Of a stretch of DNA of 64,000 bases, positions 38,676 to 50,554 are shown one piece after another; position 1 is the first letter of the stretch; each line of letters starts with the position of its first letter. The position numbers were made by a program, and so were the translations under genes. The notes under the pieces were generated by a model. The model had not been told where the DNA came from, searched no databases, and saw nothing but the letters and a program-made list of their open reading frames with translations. Source of the DNA: Paragonimus skrjabini miyazakii. Its lineage: Eukaryota; Platyhelminthes; Trematoda; Plagiorchiida; Troglotrematidae. Where the stretch lies: positions 293,748-357,747 of the forward strand of contig JTDE01000041.1 in assembly GCA_014338405.1 (NCBI GenBank), read 5' to 3'.

Positions 38676-38955
38676 ATTGGAGTTAACAGACAATAACTGT
38701 GTCTCCTATCGAGACGATCGGGCAACCTGATCATTACTCACAAGCGAAAGTGGTTTAGCGTTCACATGTGATAACTCGGTCGTGTTTAATGTGAAGCGAA
38801 TGGCGCAGTGGTAAACACGGTTGCCTGCTCATGAACAGCTTGGTCGTGGTTCAAGTCCCGGCGGCAGTGGCGATGATATGCACTACCGACGAGCTTTAAT
38901 GAGAGCGAAACTCGAGTCTAGTGCTTGTGCAGTTCGAAACGGGCCGACTGGCAGC
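38676..38955 (+). repeat. tRNA-like short repeat, copy 5 (reference copy)
   Basis: The best copy for reading the Pol III signals. The A box TGGCGCAGTGG is at 38811-38821 and the B box GGTTCAAGTCC at 38858-38868, 36 nt apart, as in tRNA genes. The 5' part (38676-38804) is common to the other copies. The 3' part ends around CGAAACTCGAGTCTAGTGCT and beyond. It is a tRNA-derived sequence rather than a tRNA gene: the acceptor and anticodon stems do not close. Confidence 0.85.
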
Positions 38956-38959
38956 AATG

Positions 38960-41900
38960 CTTACCAGATGTGGCGGTGAGCATTTCACTCGGGTCTTCCA
39001 TACCTGCGGCATTCAGCAGGGCAAAAACGGGAAGGGATAACTCTGAACATCCATCCGTTACTGACCTTTCCAAATTAACAGTTGAACTTCTACCTTCTTA
39101 CCTGTCCGCATCAGAATCCGACCAGTCGCTGGTCAATCACCCAAACTATCAAGTTAAACTCACTAACATAAATGTTTGTCAATTAACCCGCTAACCTTAT
39201 ATACCTATATTCTTTCTACACCAACAGAGATTTCGTCTCAAATTTCAAAGCTTAACAGTGTTCATATCAGTATTTGGCTCAATGTTTTCAGTGATCGACA
39301 CGGTCAAAATTGTCGCCACTCGCTATTTCCCATAAATGTTCTATTTACTGTTTGACATGGTTCTTCCCTGGTGACAATGTTATAACGCTATGTGAGATCT
39401 GTAGTGAACACTTCGACATGTCATGCCAGCTCATGTGCACAACTGCATTTAATGTAACCAGATGGTGGTCAGTCCACCTCTTTTTTTCCATCGTCTCTAC
39501 TGACACCACTGACTAACAGAAAACTTGAAAGCCACTGTCAAGTTACTTTCCTCTACTTTCGTTGTGGCTAATTTCACCTCCTTTTTCCCTAGCATTTTAA
39601 TTTACGGCAATTTACTTTTCCTACAGTAGTCGGTTTACTGTAGACGTTTGCTGTCATATACACTATTAAGATCTAACCTAAATTTCATTTCTGGTATTTT
39701 TGAACGACTTTACTACAGATACAGTTAACCTAAATAGCTCTATTTCGGTAAGTCCCAGTTTCTAAGATCCAGTACTTGGTTCTATGATATCTGACTAGTG
39801 GTAGAGTTCCAGTTAACATAAACGACTTCAGTGTTCTTGCTTAAATAGGTCAATCACAAATTGATCAATGGGTCGCTCTCGTGCTGACGTTAGAGGTACT
39901 AAGACTCGACGTCCATCACACTTTACAGACCACAATTCAAAACGATAGTTAACATGTAAAATTGGCGGTATTCACATGGCTAACTCGATGTTAGTTGTAC
40001 ACCTCACACTGCCTCTGACAGTTAGGCTCTTGTAAGTGTAATCTTCAGTACACCGGCCACAGTTGCACTGATAAGTTAGATTCTGTCCATTTGTTAGCTC
40101 TGTCATGTTCAATGTCAGGTTCGCGGTTAGGTTCGCCTTTACGCCTTAATCCCCATCAGCTCTTATCGATCTGCTTATATGTGGCACAGCCAAACGTAAT
40201 GGCGACCTTCACTGGGTGCGCATTTTACTCCAATCCAGCTTATCATCTTAGATCGACTTACTTCCGGCATAGTAGGTTTTGGTGGATGTGTGGACGTCCA
40301 GGTTCGCCCATCGAGTGGTACTGAGTCTTTCTGGGGTGAAGGGTTCAATTTAGCCTATCACCTTTTGGAGTAGTGTAGGTGGCCGTTATAGGTGTGCGCA
40401 GAACACACTATATGTAGCAATCACAGGTAACAATGTTCTATTCGGCATTTCCCTCCTCTTAATCAGACCTGATTTTTTACAGGTCATATGGGGTGTTTTA
40501 TGCAGGTGGTACTGTAACTCTTGTAAAGTAGGGGTTATGAGCGCTGTATACAAATAATCGAGGCCTAACGATCACTGATTATTACAAAAGAAAGGTACAT
40601 GTTTGAGAATGATATAACTTAATTCTACTAAGGTATAAATAAACAAGTGACTGAAAATAGTCAATCATGGGAACCTCATTCAAATTACGAACTAATACCT
40701 GGAGTGTCAAGGGTACTGATAACAGTAAACCAGATGTACTTGTGTTTCGGAATGATGGAGGAGTAAGATCGTGTTGGTGTATCGTGAAGTTGTTGAATTT
40801 TGATGTAGCCCACGTCCTTGCGTCCATTGTCCTGGCCTGTTCTTCAAAAGCTCGTCTTCCGATGCATTGCGTGGGAAGTTGTCTGGTTTCCCACGTCTAC
40901 GGGGTTATTCACTTACATGTGTGTGCCGTATCATCCAGGCGGTAAACCTGCATGAGGATCACCTGGGGAATGTGCACGTGCGCACATGTGCGTACACGGC
41001 GTTGTTAATCCCAAGCGTGACCTGTTCTGCTTCTGAGGCATATGCGCTCTTTTGATCCATAAGATAATGCTGACTAGGATTTAGGTCCTTCCAGCACTAA
41101 TCATGTCACATAGATCGACAGGATAAGTCAGGAAAAAAACGGCTAAGCTCTTAGGTTTTGGCGTCGTACTGCTGACTGTGTAGGGGTGCCTAATGTAGTG
41201 AGGCATGAACCTATGAGTGTACAGTATAATTATATTTCTAGTTGCAGCACTCCTGTCGTCCACGTACGGAAGTAGGGGGTTTGTAAATGTATCAGTTGTA
41301 TTCCTATTCGGGACACTAACAACGGCAGAGAGGACATGTGACTCAAGAAAATTACATACTACATTCTGAGATTTATAAGCGTTAACGTCATTCTTAAGTG
41401 CGTGGACGAATGAGCCGTTGGTTGATGAAGACGCGATCAATCAAGAACGCAGCTTGAGTCTCAGTACCAGTGTGGGGCACATAGGCAGCCTTGACGCCAC
41501 TTATGGAATCTCATTTAATATATTACACTCATGTTATCAAAACGACAGGCGTCGTTTGGAATGTCTCAGGTTTGTGGCTTTGTTAATGAGACATCTCGTT
41601 CCACGCCTTATCAACATGTCTAATTTGACCACTTTAATCATATGAAGGCGACTTGCTGCATCATAGAGGACTGCATGATATTGTAGAGACATGGTTTACC
41701 GGCATTTCCATGACTCACTGCCCCAAATTAACCCAATGGTTAATCTGACCTGTGTTACCTGTTTGGCTAGCCGTTCTCCAGTTGTCAGTCAGTCGATGTG
41801 AAAGGTGGACGCATGCAACTGGAGTCCTGTGAGCAGGCGCGCATTGAGACGAAACTCATGCATGTGATTGCACCCACTGTACAAGCAATGCGATGTAGCT

Positions 41901-43149
41901 GACACAGGCGAATAGACTGAGCATAGTCACCCGGATGCTAACCCGGACGCAGCTAATATTACAGATATATTTATTTTACAACGAGCAAAAATTGTTCATA
42001 TCAAGTAGGATACGAGGTACACCTCTCAACCGAGGCCGTAAAGAACTCGGTCGTAAATTTGGTTGAGTATTGTAAGGACCTATGTAATGTGTGCTGGTAC
42101 AGAAAAAATGCATCAGTAGCGACAAAGATGCAAGCATGTTCGTAGAACTGCATTACTTGAGGGTAAGTAAATTCCTTAAACATGGATGTAGACGCATGTA
42201 AGTGGGGCGATCCCCATACTAGAGGGTGTTATCAGCAGAATCTTTAGTGATTCGACCAATTTAATTAAAATAGAAGGTCTACCCTGTTGTGTTGAAGCAT
42301 GTGGACTTCGAAAAACTAGCGGAGTACGATATAACTGTGCTACGTCAAAGTCAAATTGAAACATAGAGAAAACGAAGATTAAAATCCGGGGTCTTTAGAT
42401 GATAAATGTTGAACTACTCCCACAATGGATATCCGTGGGTGTCTGTGCGTGTACACATTACCTGAATGTATTCTACTTAATATAACAAGGATGGAAATAA
42501 TCTCGATAGCTATTACTACAATAGTCCGAAGGTTATTTTTTATTTCCGTGAATTTTTGGGCATGTCACACATGACGATAATTGTGTTCCTAATAAAGCTG
42601 TTCATCTGAGATAAAAACCCTCCGATTCTCTTGTAGCGTCCTCAAAATATCCAGTGTAGTTCACAATCTCATTTGGATAAGATTCCAGTGGTCACAGTTT
42701 CCAATATCCTTGGATGCAAGTTTGTTTAGTTTTGCTTGAGTCTGCTTACATGCATGATAGTGTGCTCATGCAAATGCAACTCGGTTAGTGCTATTCTTTT
42801 AAGTTCTGGAACAAACAGCGTCGTAATATTTTTTTAAATTTCAAGCACGACTCAGATGAAAACGATTAATTACGGATGGTTTTGATGTGACAGACTTAAG
42901 TAATTCGTATCTAGGTTAAAGAACAGTGAGGCTTTCTACTTCAAGATATCATGTGCGGTAACCTGTCAAATCAGTGAATAATACTTTTTAAATACCTCAA
43001 CACTCACAGAACCGTTTTTGAGATATGGCATACCAAAACTTTATAATGTGTAGAACCTCATATATGACACAAATTTGGTTTCTTGACGGGTGTTACTTAC
43101 GGCAAACTTGATTGCACTAAAAATAAGATTTAATTGTTCAAACAGAGAA
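38960..43149. other. Region without a recognised gene
   Basis: Over 4 kb. ORFs reach 119 codons (41081-41440, minus) without known motifs. The stretches 40080-40420 and 40800-41060 are GC-richer. The second contains a strict purine-pyrimidine alternation, listed separately. Confidence 0.5.
40970..40998. other. 29-nt alternating purine-pyrimidine tract
   Basis: Every base alternates purine and pyrimidine from 40970 to 40998 (ATGTGCACGTGCGC and onward), mostly as GC, GT and AC steps. Such tracts favour left-handed Z-DNA. It also contains the palindromes GTGCAC and CACATGTG. Confidence 0.7.
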
Positions 43150-43165
43150 GTCAGAAACAGTTTCT

Positions 43166-43213
43166 TGCACAATGTTTCTCTTCAGCACATTCCGCTGCAT
43201 CTCATCAGGTACA
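43166..43213 (-). ncRNA. Hammerhead ribozyme-like motif, type I layout
   Basis: On the minus strand the 5' half of stem I is TGTAC (43213-43209), then CTGATGA (43208-43202). An 8-nt spacer GATGCAGC follows, then GGAA where GAAA is expected. Stem III is ATGT with ACAT around a 11-nt loop, then T at the cleavage position. Stem I closes with GTGCA (43170-43166), five pairs including one GT. Stem II is weak (one clear GC pair). It lies about 110 nt after the PLE stop. Confidence 0.6.
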
Positions 43214-43323
43214 TACTGCAGTCTGTGAGTCAATATAACAAAGTTCAGTGGGCATTGTGAAGCTTAACAACAAAATCAGCAATCACACAACCAAACAAAC
43301 ACTCACACACGTTCATATACATG

Positions 43324-43450
43324 CTACCAGGGCAACCTCGTACTGACGAACAAGTCTTTCTGTACGCACAGGGGTGGCTTCCAATTGCTAATTGCTACCA
43401 CCTCCGCGAACCGGAGAAGCCTTCGATTTCTTGTTGCGTAACGTATCCGA
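43324..43450 (-). pseudogene. PLE polyprotein C-terminus
   Basis: On the minus strand RLLRFAEVVAISNWKPPLCV is followed by QKDLFVSTRLPW and a TAG (43324-43326). This is the standard end of the PLE protein seen in other copies. The GIY-YIG core itself is not present. Confidence 0.8.
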
Positions 43451-43518
43451 AACGTTTTCTCTAGGTTCAACTGGGGTCGACAAGTCAACTTTGCTATATA
43501 AACTCACACACTGCAGTA

Positions 43519-43549
43519 TGTACCTGATGAGATGCAGCGAAATGTGTGC
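43519..43549 (+). ncRNA. Inverted hammerhead-like motif with stem III deleted
   Basis: The plus strand has TGTAC (43519-43523), CTGATGA (43524-43530), GATGCAGC and GAAATGTGTGCA. Compared with the arm at 43166 the loop and 3' half of stem III are missing, while the GAAA core is better preserved. TATATAA lies at 43495-43501, about 20 nt upstream. Confidence 0.5.
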
Positions 43550-43849
43550 AAAAAACTGTTTCTGACTTCTCTGTTCAAGTTTGTGACGGGAAAAGGTTGC
43601 TTTGATTTAATTGTTCATCAAGCCAAGTGTTTCTTATTGAGACCGCAGTAGACTGTCCAGGTGGGGTGGACAAGTGAAGATTTCTCATAAGAAAATGCAA
43701 ATAGTTACCAATATCATGCCTTAAGAGGACGGATCTGTATACTAGATTGGGGCCGTTGTGACACATACAACCTTGGGTAAACGTATTATGGGCGATTAAC
43801 ACAAACCGGGATCAGTAATATTATTTTTGAAAAAAACAATAAGAAGCAA

Positions 43850-44295
43850 ACCATATGATGTTCCCCAGAGTAGCATACCATACATTTTGATCACACTCGG
43901 ATAGGTAACCAGTGTCAAACAAGAGTGAAGGTTTAATTAGGCGTAAGTCATGGCTTAAGGGATTAGACGAACAGACACGGAAGTGAAAAGTAAGCGTATG
44001 GGGGATGTTGACCGCTAGAGTATCCCTTGCATCAATAAGAACTCTTTATGAACACATGGGTTGATTACGACATTTGATAGCCAACACCTCTGCAAACTGA
44101 ATTAGGCTTTACGGATTGCTCCGAAAGGTCACAGAAAATGCGTAAAGAACTTTGAATTTGTGTGCTCTTTGGATTATGCGCCTTGCTATTGATGATATTG
44201 AGGATCATCTGTCAGCACCTATACAGTCACGTAGATTATCTAGCTAAATTTCTGGTCATTTAGGAACATGCTCCCTAGTACGAGAAGCTAGGTCC
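43850..44295 (-). pseudogene. PLE fragment, second copy of the 5.5 kb type
   Basis: Minus-strand homology to the fragment at 5.3-5.8 kb. RTREHVPK appears near 44280, followed by stretches resembling HKFKVLYAFSVTFRS and IQFAEVLAIKCRNQP, with several stops and frame changes. The non-coding 3' side (to about 43850) also matches. It is older or more decayed than its partner. Confidence 0.7.
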
Positions 44296-44346
44296 AGCTT
44301 GACCCCACTTGTGGTCAATCGATTATTTGTATAAACGATGGGCTGC

Positions 44347-44609
44347 GTAACGTACGGTCGAAACCAGCAAGCGCGCGCGGGCTGAATTTGAACTGTGTAA
44401 CAGGGCGTGCTGTTATGTTGTTAGCGTCGCTTTAGTTTTCGTTTGTGTAAGTCGTGTGCATGGCTTATTGGACCTTTGACTCATGCTCGTTTGTGTTGTT
44501 TCCTTTTACAGGACTGTTGTTGGAACCCCTACTTCAGAAGAGCACCGTCTCCCTGTGTTTCTACGTTGCCCCACAGTTGATCCGCAGGTGTGACGGACAA
44601 TCAGAGTAG
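44347..44609 (-). repeat. Unclassified dispersed repeat B, copy 3 (reverse orientation)
   Basis: On the minus strand it reads TCTGATTGTCCGTCACACCT, GCTCTTCTGAAGTAGGGGTT, AACAACAGTCCTGTAAAAGG, GCATGAGTCAAAGGTCCA and GACTTACACAAACGA. This is the same order as copies 1 and 2, and the copy extends to about the same ends. It lies 50 bp from a PLE fragment. Confidence 0.82.
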
Positions 44610-44680
44610 GAACGACCGGCTTGTATATTACAGCGGTGTTATTGGTAGTTGAATTGAGACTAACACAACGTTACGAGCAA

Positions 44681-44774
44681 GTTGTAGTAGTATATGTTTC
44701 AACCACGTCAAAATCATATTCATAAAATTTCCAGGAAGTCCACCCGAAGTGGTTGAAACGTAGAGTACTACAAC
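44681..44774. repeat. Short inverted repeat, 26-bp arms
   Basis: Arms at 44681-44706 and 44749-44774 pair at 23 of 26 positions around a 42-nt spacer. The right arm begins within a small hairpin (CCAC, loop CCGAA, GTGG, at 44740-44752) followed by TTGAAACG, which looks like the second half of a decayed hammerhead motif. Confidence 0.7.
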
Positions 44775-44775
44775 T

Positions 44776-47700
44776 TCCTTGAAACGTTATGTTATTCTCA
44801 AACCACGATATTCTCAGTCCATTTATCCATAACATGTTAAACACGACACCTAAACTGCTTGACTTCACTCATACTAAATTTGGTGCGGATATCCTACAAT
44901 AGGTTGTGTCAGACATAGACTATCTGTTCGTTGCTGAGAAGGCTACTAAAGTTTCAGTTCCCTTCGTTACGAACAATTTTATGATGTTATAACTTCTGAA
45001 TACAGCAAATGTTAAGCTTTTCTTTTTAGTTTTGACAAAATCTTACCTAGCCACAAGATTTTTAAATATAATATCCTCTTCGGTACCGCCGCATATGTAC
45101 GTGTTACTGATGACCCACAAAGCCTGATGACTCATTCCGGCCGCCATATCAGGTTACATCGCAAATCGCATACATTAGATGGTAGGGTAGCTGATTATCC
45201 AGAAGACCGTTCGAGGATCTCAATTAAAATAGTAGTTCCAGCGAGTGCTTCCAGTTTCCCGATTTCAAGATACTGCTGACCTCAGTGTACGAAGGGTGCA
45301 ACCGCGAAAGTGGAAATATTTTGGTCACTATACTCACTCTTAACCTGCACTTAAAAATGACCAGGTAAGAATAGAATATTCCTCTCCGTATTTTGGCTCT
45401 TTCAATCATCCCACATATGTCCCAAGTTTCATTCAGGCTTAAAGTTTTATGCCCAATGGCTTACGGCAGTTATCCAATAGACTTCCTTTTCAAAACCGTG
45501 GACGTCTAATTTTGTCGTTGATCAAGAAGAATATCTGATCTCTGATGCTGGAACAGAGTAGAAGCGTAAGTCATTTCTAATAGTCCTTCAACCAATGGTT
45601 ATCCACTGATCAGATCAGGAATAATCAATACTGCTGTTAAAAGGTAATGGACAACAAAATAAGATATGTCTGGGTCGAATAATGATAACGATATTTAACA
45701 TTATAATGTTCATGAACAGCGTGCAGAGTTACTTAACATCAGCGATCGGCCTTATCTCAATGATAATATACTGTTTTCATTTGTGATTATTTTAAGAACA
45801 AGAAGGCAGAATTGGTGTAGAACTCGAGTTAAGTAAAAAACAGCAGGGGAACTAATGAGACCGGGTGTGTGTAAATAAAGGCTTATTTAGGGATATTGTG
45901 AAAGATGTAGAAACATACTTGCGGCTTTCCGAACAGAATGAGTGAATTGAGTCACACTGGATTTTCTTGAATAATGTTCGTACCTCATAAAACGAAAAGA
46001 CAGGATGAAGTGTACGAAAAAGGAATGCCATCGCAAAGTGGCCACGTGGTTCACAACTCCAGCAGTAAATGTTCTTAACAAAAACAGAAGTAAACAACTG
46101 TTGATCAATATGTCCAGCTAAGAACTTGACAAATCGACGGACAAAAATGATGTGGAATGGCGTTAGACTTTAGATGCTGAACAGAAAATGAACGTTTTCA
46201 AACTTTCCTGTGAACATGAGAAACGCGAAGTGACCAATTATCGATGTCACTCGACTTAAGCCTTGGATACTTAATAGAAATAAGTAGAGATGAGGATTTG
46301 TTGAGTACGTGATGGAAGAGACAAGCTTTAATTAACAAACATCCAGATGATGTAATCTGTTAAAACATAAAATTGCATCTCATTTTGAAAATGTTTTCAT
46401 GCTAGCAGCACGGAATTATATATCAAGAAATTATTCGTTTCGTTCTTACTGATGTCCTGTGAAGCAAGTGTAATAACTCCAACGTAGGCAAGGAACTGAT
46501 AGCTTGCCGTCTGGCTAACTAAGGAATACTGACAGCAACCTGGTTCAACCTCTTTATCTAATTCCAGGTTCCCTCTCTCTAGTAATCCATGGCTTAAAGA
46601 CATTTTGATACGATCATATAAAGTCATTTGTATTGTTCCAGTTTAGCGTTTTAACTTCCAGATAAACCTGATGCGGTCAAAAGAAAAACGACATGCACAC
46701 AAGATGATCGGTACAGTGGAGGTGATGCGCAACAGTCGGATTGCTCTCTACGGTTAAGCAAAACTGAAGCGTAATTCTTAGTCGTACAAAGTAGTTCAAT
46801 AAATATTATCCATTTGTAATTTACTGCCATAATGTTTTTTCTTTGGATTGAGTATTTCCTTATTCCCTCGAGGTAAAATGTTTAGAGGTTACTGAGGAGA
46901 GCGATCGCTGCTACTAGGGACTTTTGATGAAAATGGCGTAATTGATCTATTATGCCGTTCAGCCCATCCAAAACTACTACAGGACTAAAAACGATACTGT
47001 GATGTACACACAAAGAAAGGCGTAGCTGTCAGTTTCTCATTATTATTGTTGCTGAAAAATTCCATCATGTCGAGAGATCTATCCGAATGGTCAGGGCTAT
47101 TGAAAATGAAACCTATCACAAGAAAAACTATCCATAAAGGATCTTTTCGATGGCGACCGCTTAGCTAGAAAGAAAAATTACTATCAAAAATGCGTTGTAA
47201 ATGAAAGCAATAGACAGAAAAAAGTAGTGTTCAGTTGATGAAGTTGATTTTAGTCCATTTTACGTTGACTGTGGAGCTGAACAAAACCTTCTAAATGTAA
47301 CATATAAAGTAATCTAGAACAAAGAGTGGGTGGAATACCACCAAGTTCCGCTTTCTTGGAAGTAGAGCACATTGATTATCAAACGACGAAACGTTTTGGC
47401 TCACAAAAGTAAATAGTAGCTCTTTCAGTTAACTTGACAGCGCTCAATGAACTGGTTGTCTCCCTACAGACGGTTAACTGAATGTGCTTGTTGACGTACC
47501 TATCCGTGAAGGCCTTGTACCTCCATAACCATACACGTCACAGTGCCACTCGGTTGTCGCAACACAACTCATGACGTCAATAACTCACTTGATTACCTTG
47601 TGCATAAATTCATGACAGAAGAAAGTTTCCTCATTGAGATTCCGCATTGCATCTTTCCACGCAGCGAGACAATTTTTCGAACAACATTGTACTATCACAG

Positions 47701-49127
47701 TTTCTGATGACCACCGTTTTTCTCACTGGCCTGTAGCTGCTGTCACTGCAACCGATACGCATTCCGATCCTCTGCCAAATTTGATTATAAGTTGCAATTT
47801 GTTGCAATTCGCTGCACTTAAATAACACATTGCTATCCTTAAGTAATAGAACGCTGAATGATGAATTGTGTAACTGGTTCAAAACGATGAAACATCGGAT
47901 ACTACTTACAAGTGGTACTGCCACTTCACATCTTCCTACAAATTTCATGGAGGAGGTTTAGTTTTGCGACCAAATGTAGGATAGGAGGGGTTGACAATTA
48001 TATTGAAAACTTGCTACCTTCGAAAATTAAAGCAAAAACAGCATCTATGGCACTAAGTAATCTCAGGCTTGCTGATGAGTAGTCGAGAAGCTGGTTACAT
48101 TAAAATAGAACCACTCATTCAGATAGGTCTCTGAGTTTCTTTCAGTTATTTTGTAGACAAGAAGCAATAACAAAAGCAAGAAATACAGTCGGTCCTGCCG
48201 TCCGAGCTCCCTTATTAGTTAGTTCGGCTCAGCTTGAAGCTTGTTTGTTTTAACGGGTGACGTAGTTAAACACCGTGCTTTACACCGATATTCATTCTAA
48301 CAAACTCTGACACTACGCTGGAGTGTCATCGAGATATGGCAACACGCTGACGTTGGTGTCCTCGAGTTGTTGGCGATGATTGGCTATCGCCTTCCGCGAA
48401 TCATTAGTTGAACACGTATCGATGAGTTCGTCGAATTCAATCCTCTTACAATTGATGTACAAACCTGTTTCCTGCCGATGACATCTGTATAGACCAATTA
48501 CAAAGTGCACCTTCGAATTCATGCATGTTCACAACTTTTAATTAAATATTGAGCCTACGTAAGCAGTCGAACTTTCTGAACATCATCCACAATGCTACAC
48601 GGTTAACGGGATTAAGAATCTTTGTGAAATGCATAGAAAGCATGCAATGACTGGCTGCGGTCTCACAATTTTTCGTGGATCTGGTAAGCTGCAAGCACCA
48701 TGTCACTTCAATTGCGTTAGACCATGAAGTCACATTACTCCCCGGAGCGTTGAACTCCAAAACATCGACATTTCCAGTTGAGGCAAAATTCCAGCAGTAA
48801 CCACTCTAACACAGATCATATGATTAATACTGCGATTATTATCATAGATTCACTTCCAATCATGAGTTTTAAATGAAAGCAAAATGACGACATGCTGGAA
48901 ACTTTGAAGGGTTGTCACTTAGTCTGAGGTGGAGTGAATCAGCTATGGAGGAAAATAAATTAAAATCGGGCTGTCCCGCTTGAAAAGTCAATTTCAAATT
49001 CCATCCTCATCAATAACTGTACCGTATCGCAGCTTACCGCTTGCATTCTGTGCCTATGTCTTGTGCGAAGTGAGAGCTGATGACTACTTGGTAGTTTGTC
49101 AGTTGAAGCTATCCAGTGTCGTCCAGT
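44776..49127. other. Region without a recognised gene
   Basis: AT-rich, longest ORF 105 codons (47631-47948, minus), no recognised motifs. The stretch 47450-47800 is a little richer in GC. Nothing further seen. Confidence 0.5.
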
Positions 49128-49430
49128 AAGTGGCGACTAAATATTGACAGAAGAACGTGTAGCAAACAAGCTCGTTTCCGATGTCTCATCAACAAACTAA
49201 ACAAACACACATATATGGGTTTATCACGTGCGAAAGAAAGAATAATAAATGGTCGAACGGTTCGTTATCAATGTCAGAAGGATCAAACCATTTTGGAGTT
49301 TAGTTGAGTAACACGTAACAGTCGATTGTACGAAATAAGGCTGGTTGTCAATATTGTGATCACGACTACATAATCTGTTCAATTCGGATAACGACATGGG
49401 GTCATGGGAGACGGCGTTTTGACGAAACGG
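49128..49430 (+). repeat. Left arm of long inverted repeat
   Basis: About 290 bp that recurs in reverse at 51985-52262 with high identity. Shared blocks include ACACACATATATGGGTTTAT, CACGTGCGAAAGAAAGAA, CGAAATAAGGCTGGTTGTCA and GGGGTCATGGGAGACGGCGT. The block AACAAGCTCGTTTCC with TAGC before it resembles the terminal sequence of the PLE at 55.7-56.6 kb, so the arms are probably PLE pseudo-LTRs. Confidence 0.85.
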
Positions 49431-50549
49431 TTTTGGGTACATAGTTGGTGAGATAGTTGTCGAATGTGAGAATTTCTGCGATTGCCAACCTGTTTTAATT
49501 TTTAGCTACAGATCCGGAAATAAAATTCAGTACGAACTTAGCAGAAGCAGACGCAACGACTTAGGTTTTGTAGGAATACACTGACCGGTTAGAATGAGGT
49601 GAGGTCGAATCCACGCTACATGGATTTCTTGATATCGTTAAGTTTTGGGAAAGGATACATGGACCAGCAAAGCCATTAATTTAGAAACGGTATGGTGATG
49701 ATAATGACAGATCTATTGTATACTGAGGTAATCAAATTTGAAACACACGCTGGGTAAATCGTGGCCAAAATGCGCGATAAGAGAGGGAAAGGTGAAATTG
49801 TGTAACTAAATCGATCCCGTTGGACCGAAGATAGAAGACCCCGGGAAATCTCTAACGGTAAGTCTAATCTCAATTCGCTATCATCAGAACCAAAGTTTTG
49901 CTTTCCTATACATAGGTTAAAACAACTAGATTTACTAACTCAGCTTGAGAATCTTTCTGACCAGCTGAACGATTCGCAGTCACTAACAGGTCATAACTGC
50001 TCAGTACCATGTGAGTTCAATCTTGCTATCAGTACTTTATTCAAAAATCATCAAGCAGAAACTTACTGATAACAGAGCGATTGTTCTCACTTGCATTTCT
50101 GGAACCAGACGAAACTATCATATTCTCCGAACCTGATAAAGGCACATGACTTTTCATTCTCGATAAAGTGAACTACTTAAGTAAAATGAACTCGTTGTTG
50201 TAAGACAACCAAATTTGTAAGAACAGGTAGCGTGAAGGATAAAATGGTGACCATAGAAACAGTATCAAAGCAATCACTGTAATGCTTGAAGCACAAACGT
50301 AACACGTTGGTATGCGCACGTCTGCGAAAGTCACAGCAGTGGATGCTATCATTTTTGCAATTTACAGCATATCTGGGTTTCACTTAGACAGAATAACTGC
50401 TATCGACCTTGGATATGTGCAAGTCCCATATCATGCAATTGTAGAATGGTTAGCTGAGATGCCACAGTCTATAAGGAGACAGCTGGCATTCCACAGTTTG
50501 TGGGATTCGTTCATATTTGTTGAAATCTTGTAAGAGGTAAACGTATCAG
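49431..50549. other. Spacer inside the inverted repeat
   Basis: No recognised coding sequence. It separates the left arm from the PLE at 50.55 kb. Confidence 0.5.
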
Positions 50550-50554
50550 GGAAA

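Larger units (their letters stand above)
43150..43590 (-). mobile_element. Short PLE remnant flanked by inverted ends
   Basis: A minus-strand PLE C-terminus (43324-43450) lies between two inverted copies of a PLE 3' end (43150-43260 and 43480-43590). Both arms contain the block around CTGCAGTATGTAC, CTGATGAGATGCAGCG and ACTGTTTCTGACTTCTCTGT. One arm lies downstream of the coding part in its normal position. The other lies upstream in reverse. Confidence 0.8.

Noticed and set aside
38805..38880. A true tRNA gene
   Set aside because: The A and B boxes are good, but the acceptor and anticodon stems do not form and the same sequence recurs in five other decayed copies. It is a tRNA-derived repeat.
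41081..41440. 119-codon ORF on the minus strand containing YVDD
   Set aside because: The YVDD tetrapeptide recalls an RT active site, but none of the flanking RT motifs is present, so it is coincidence.
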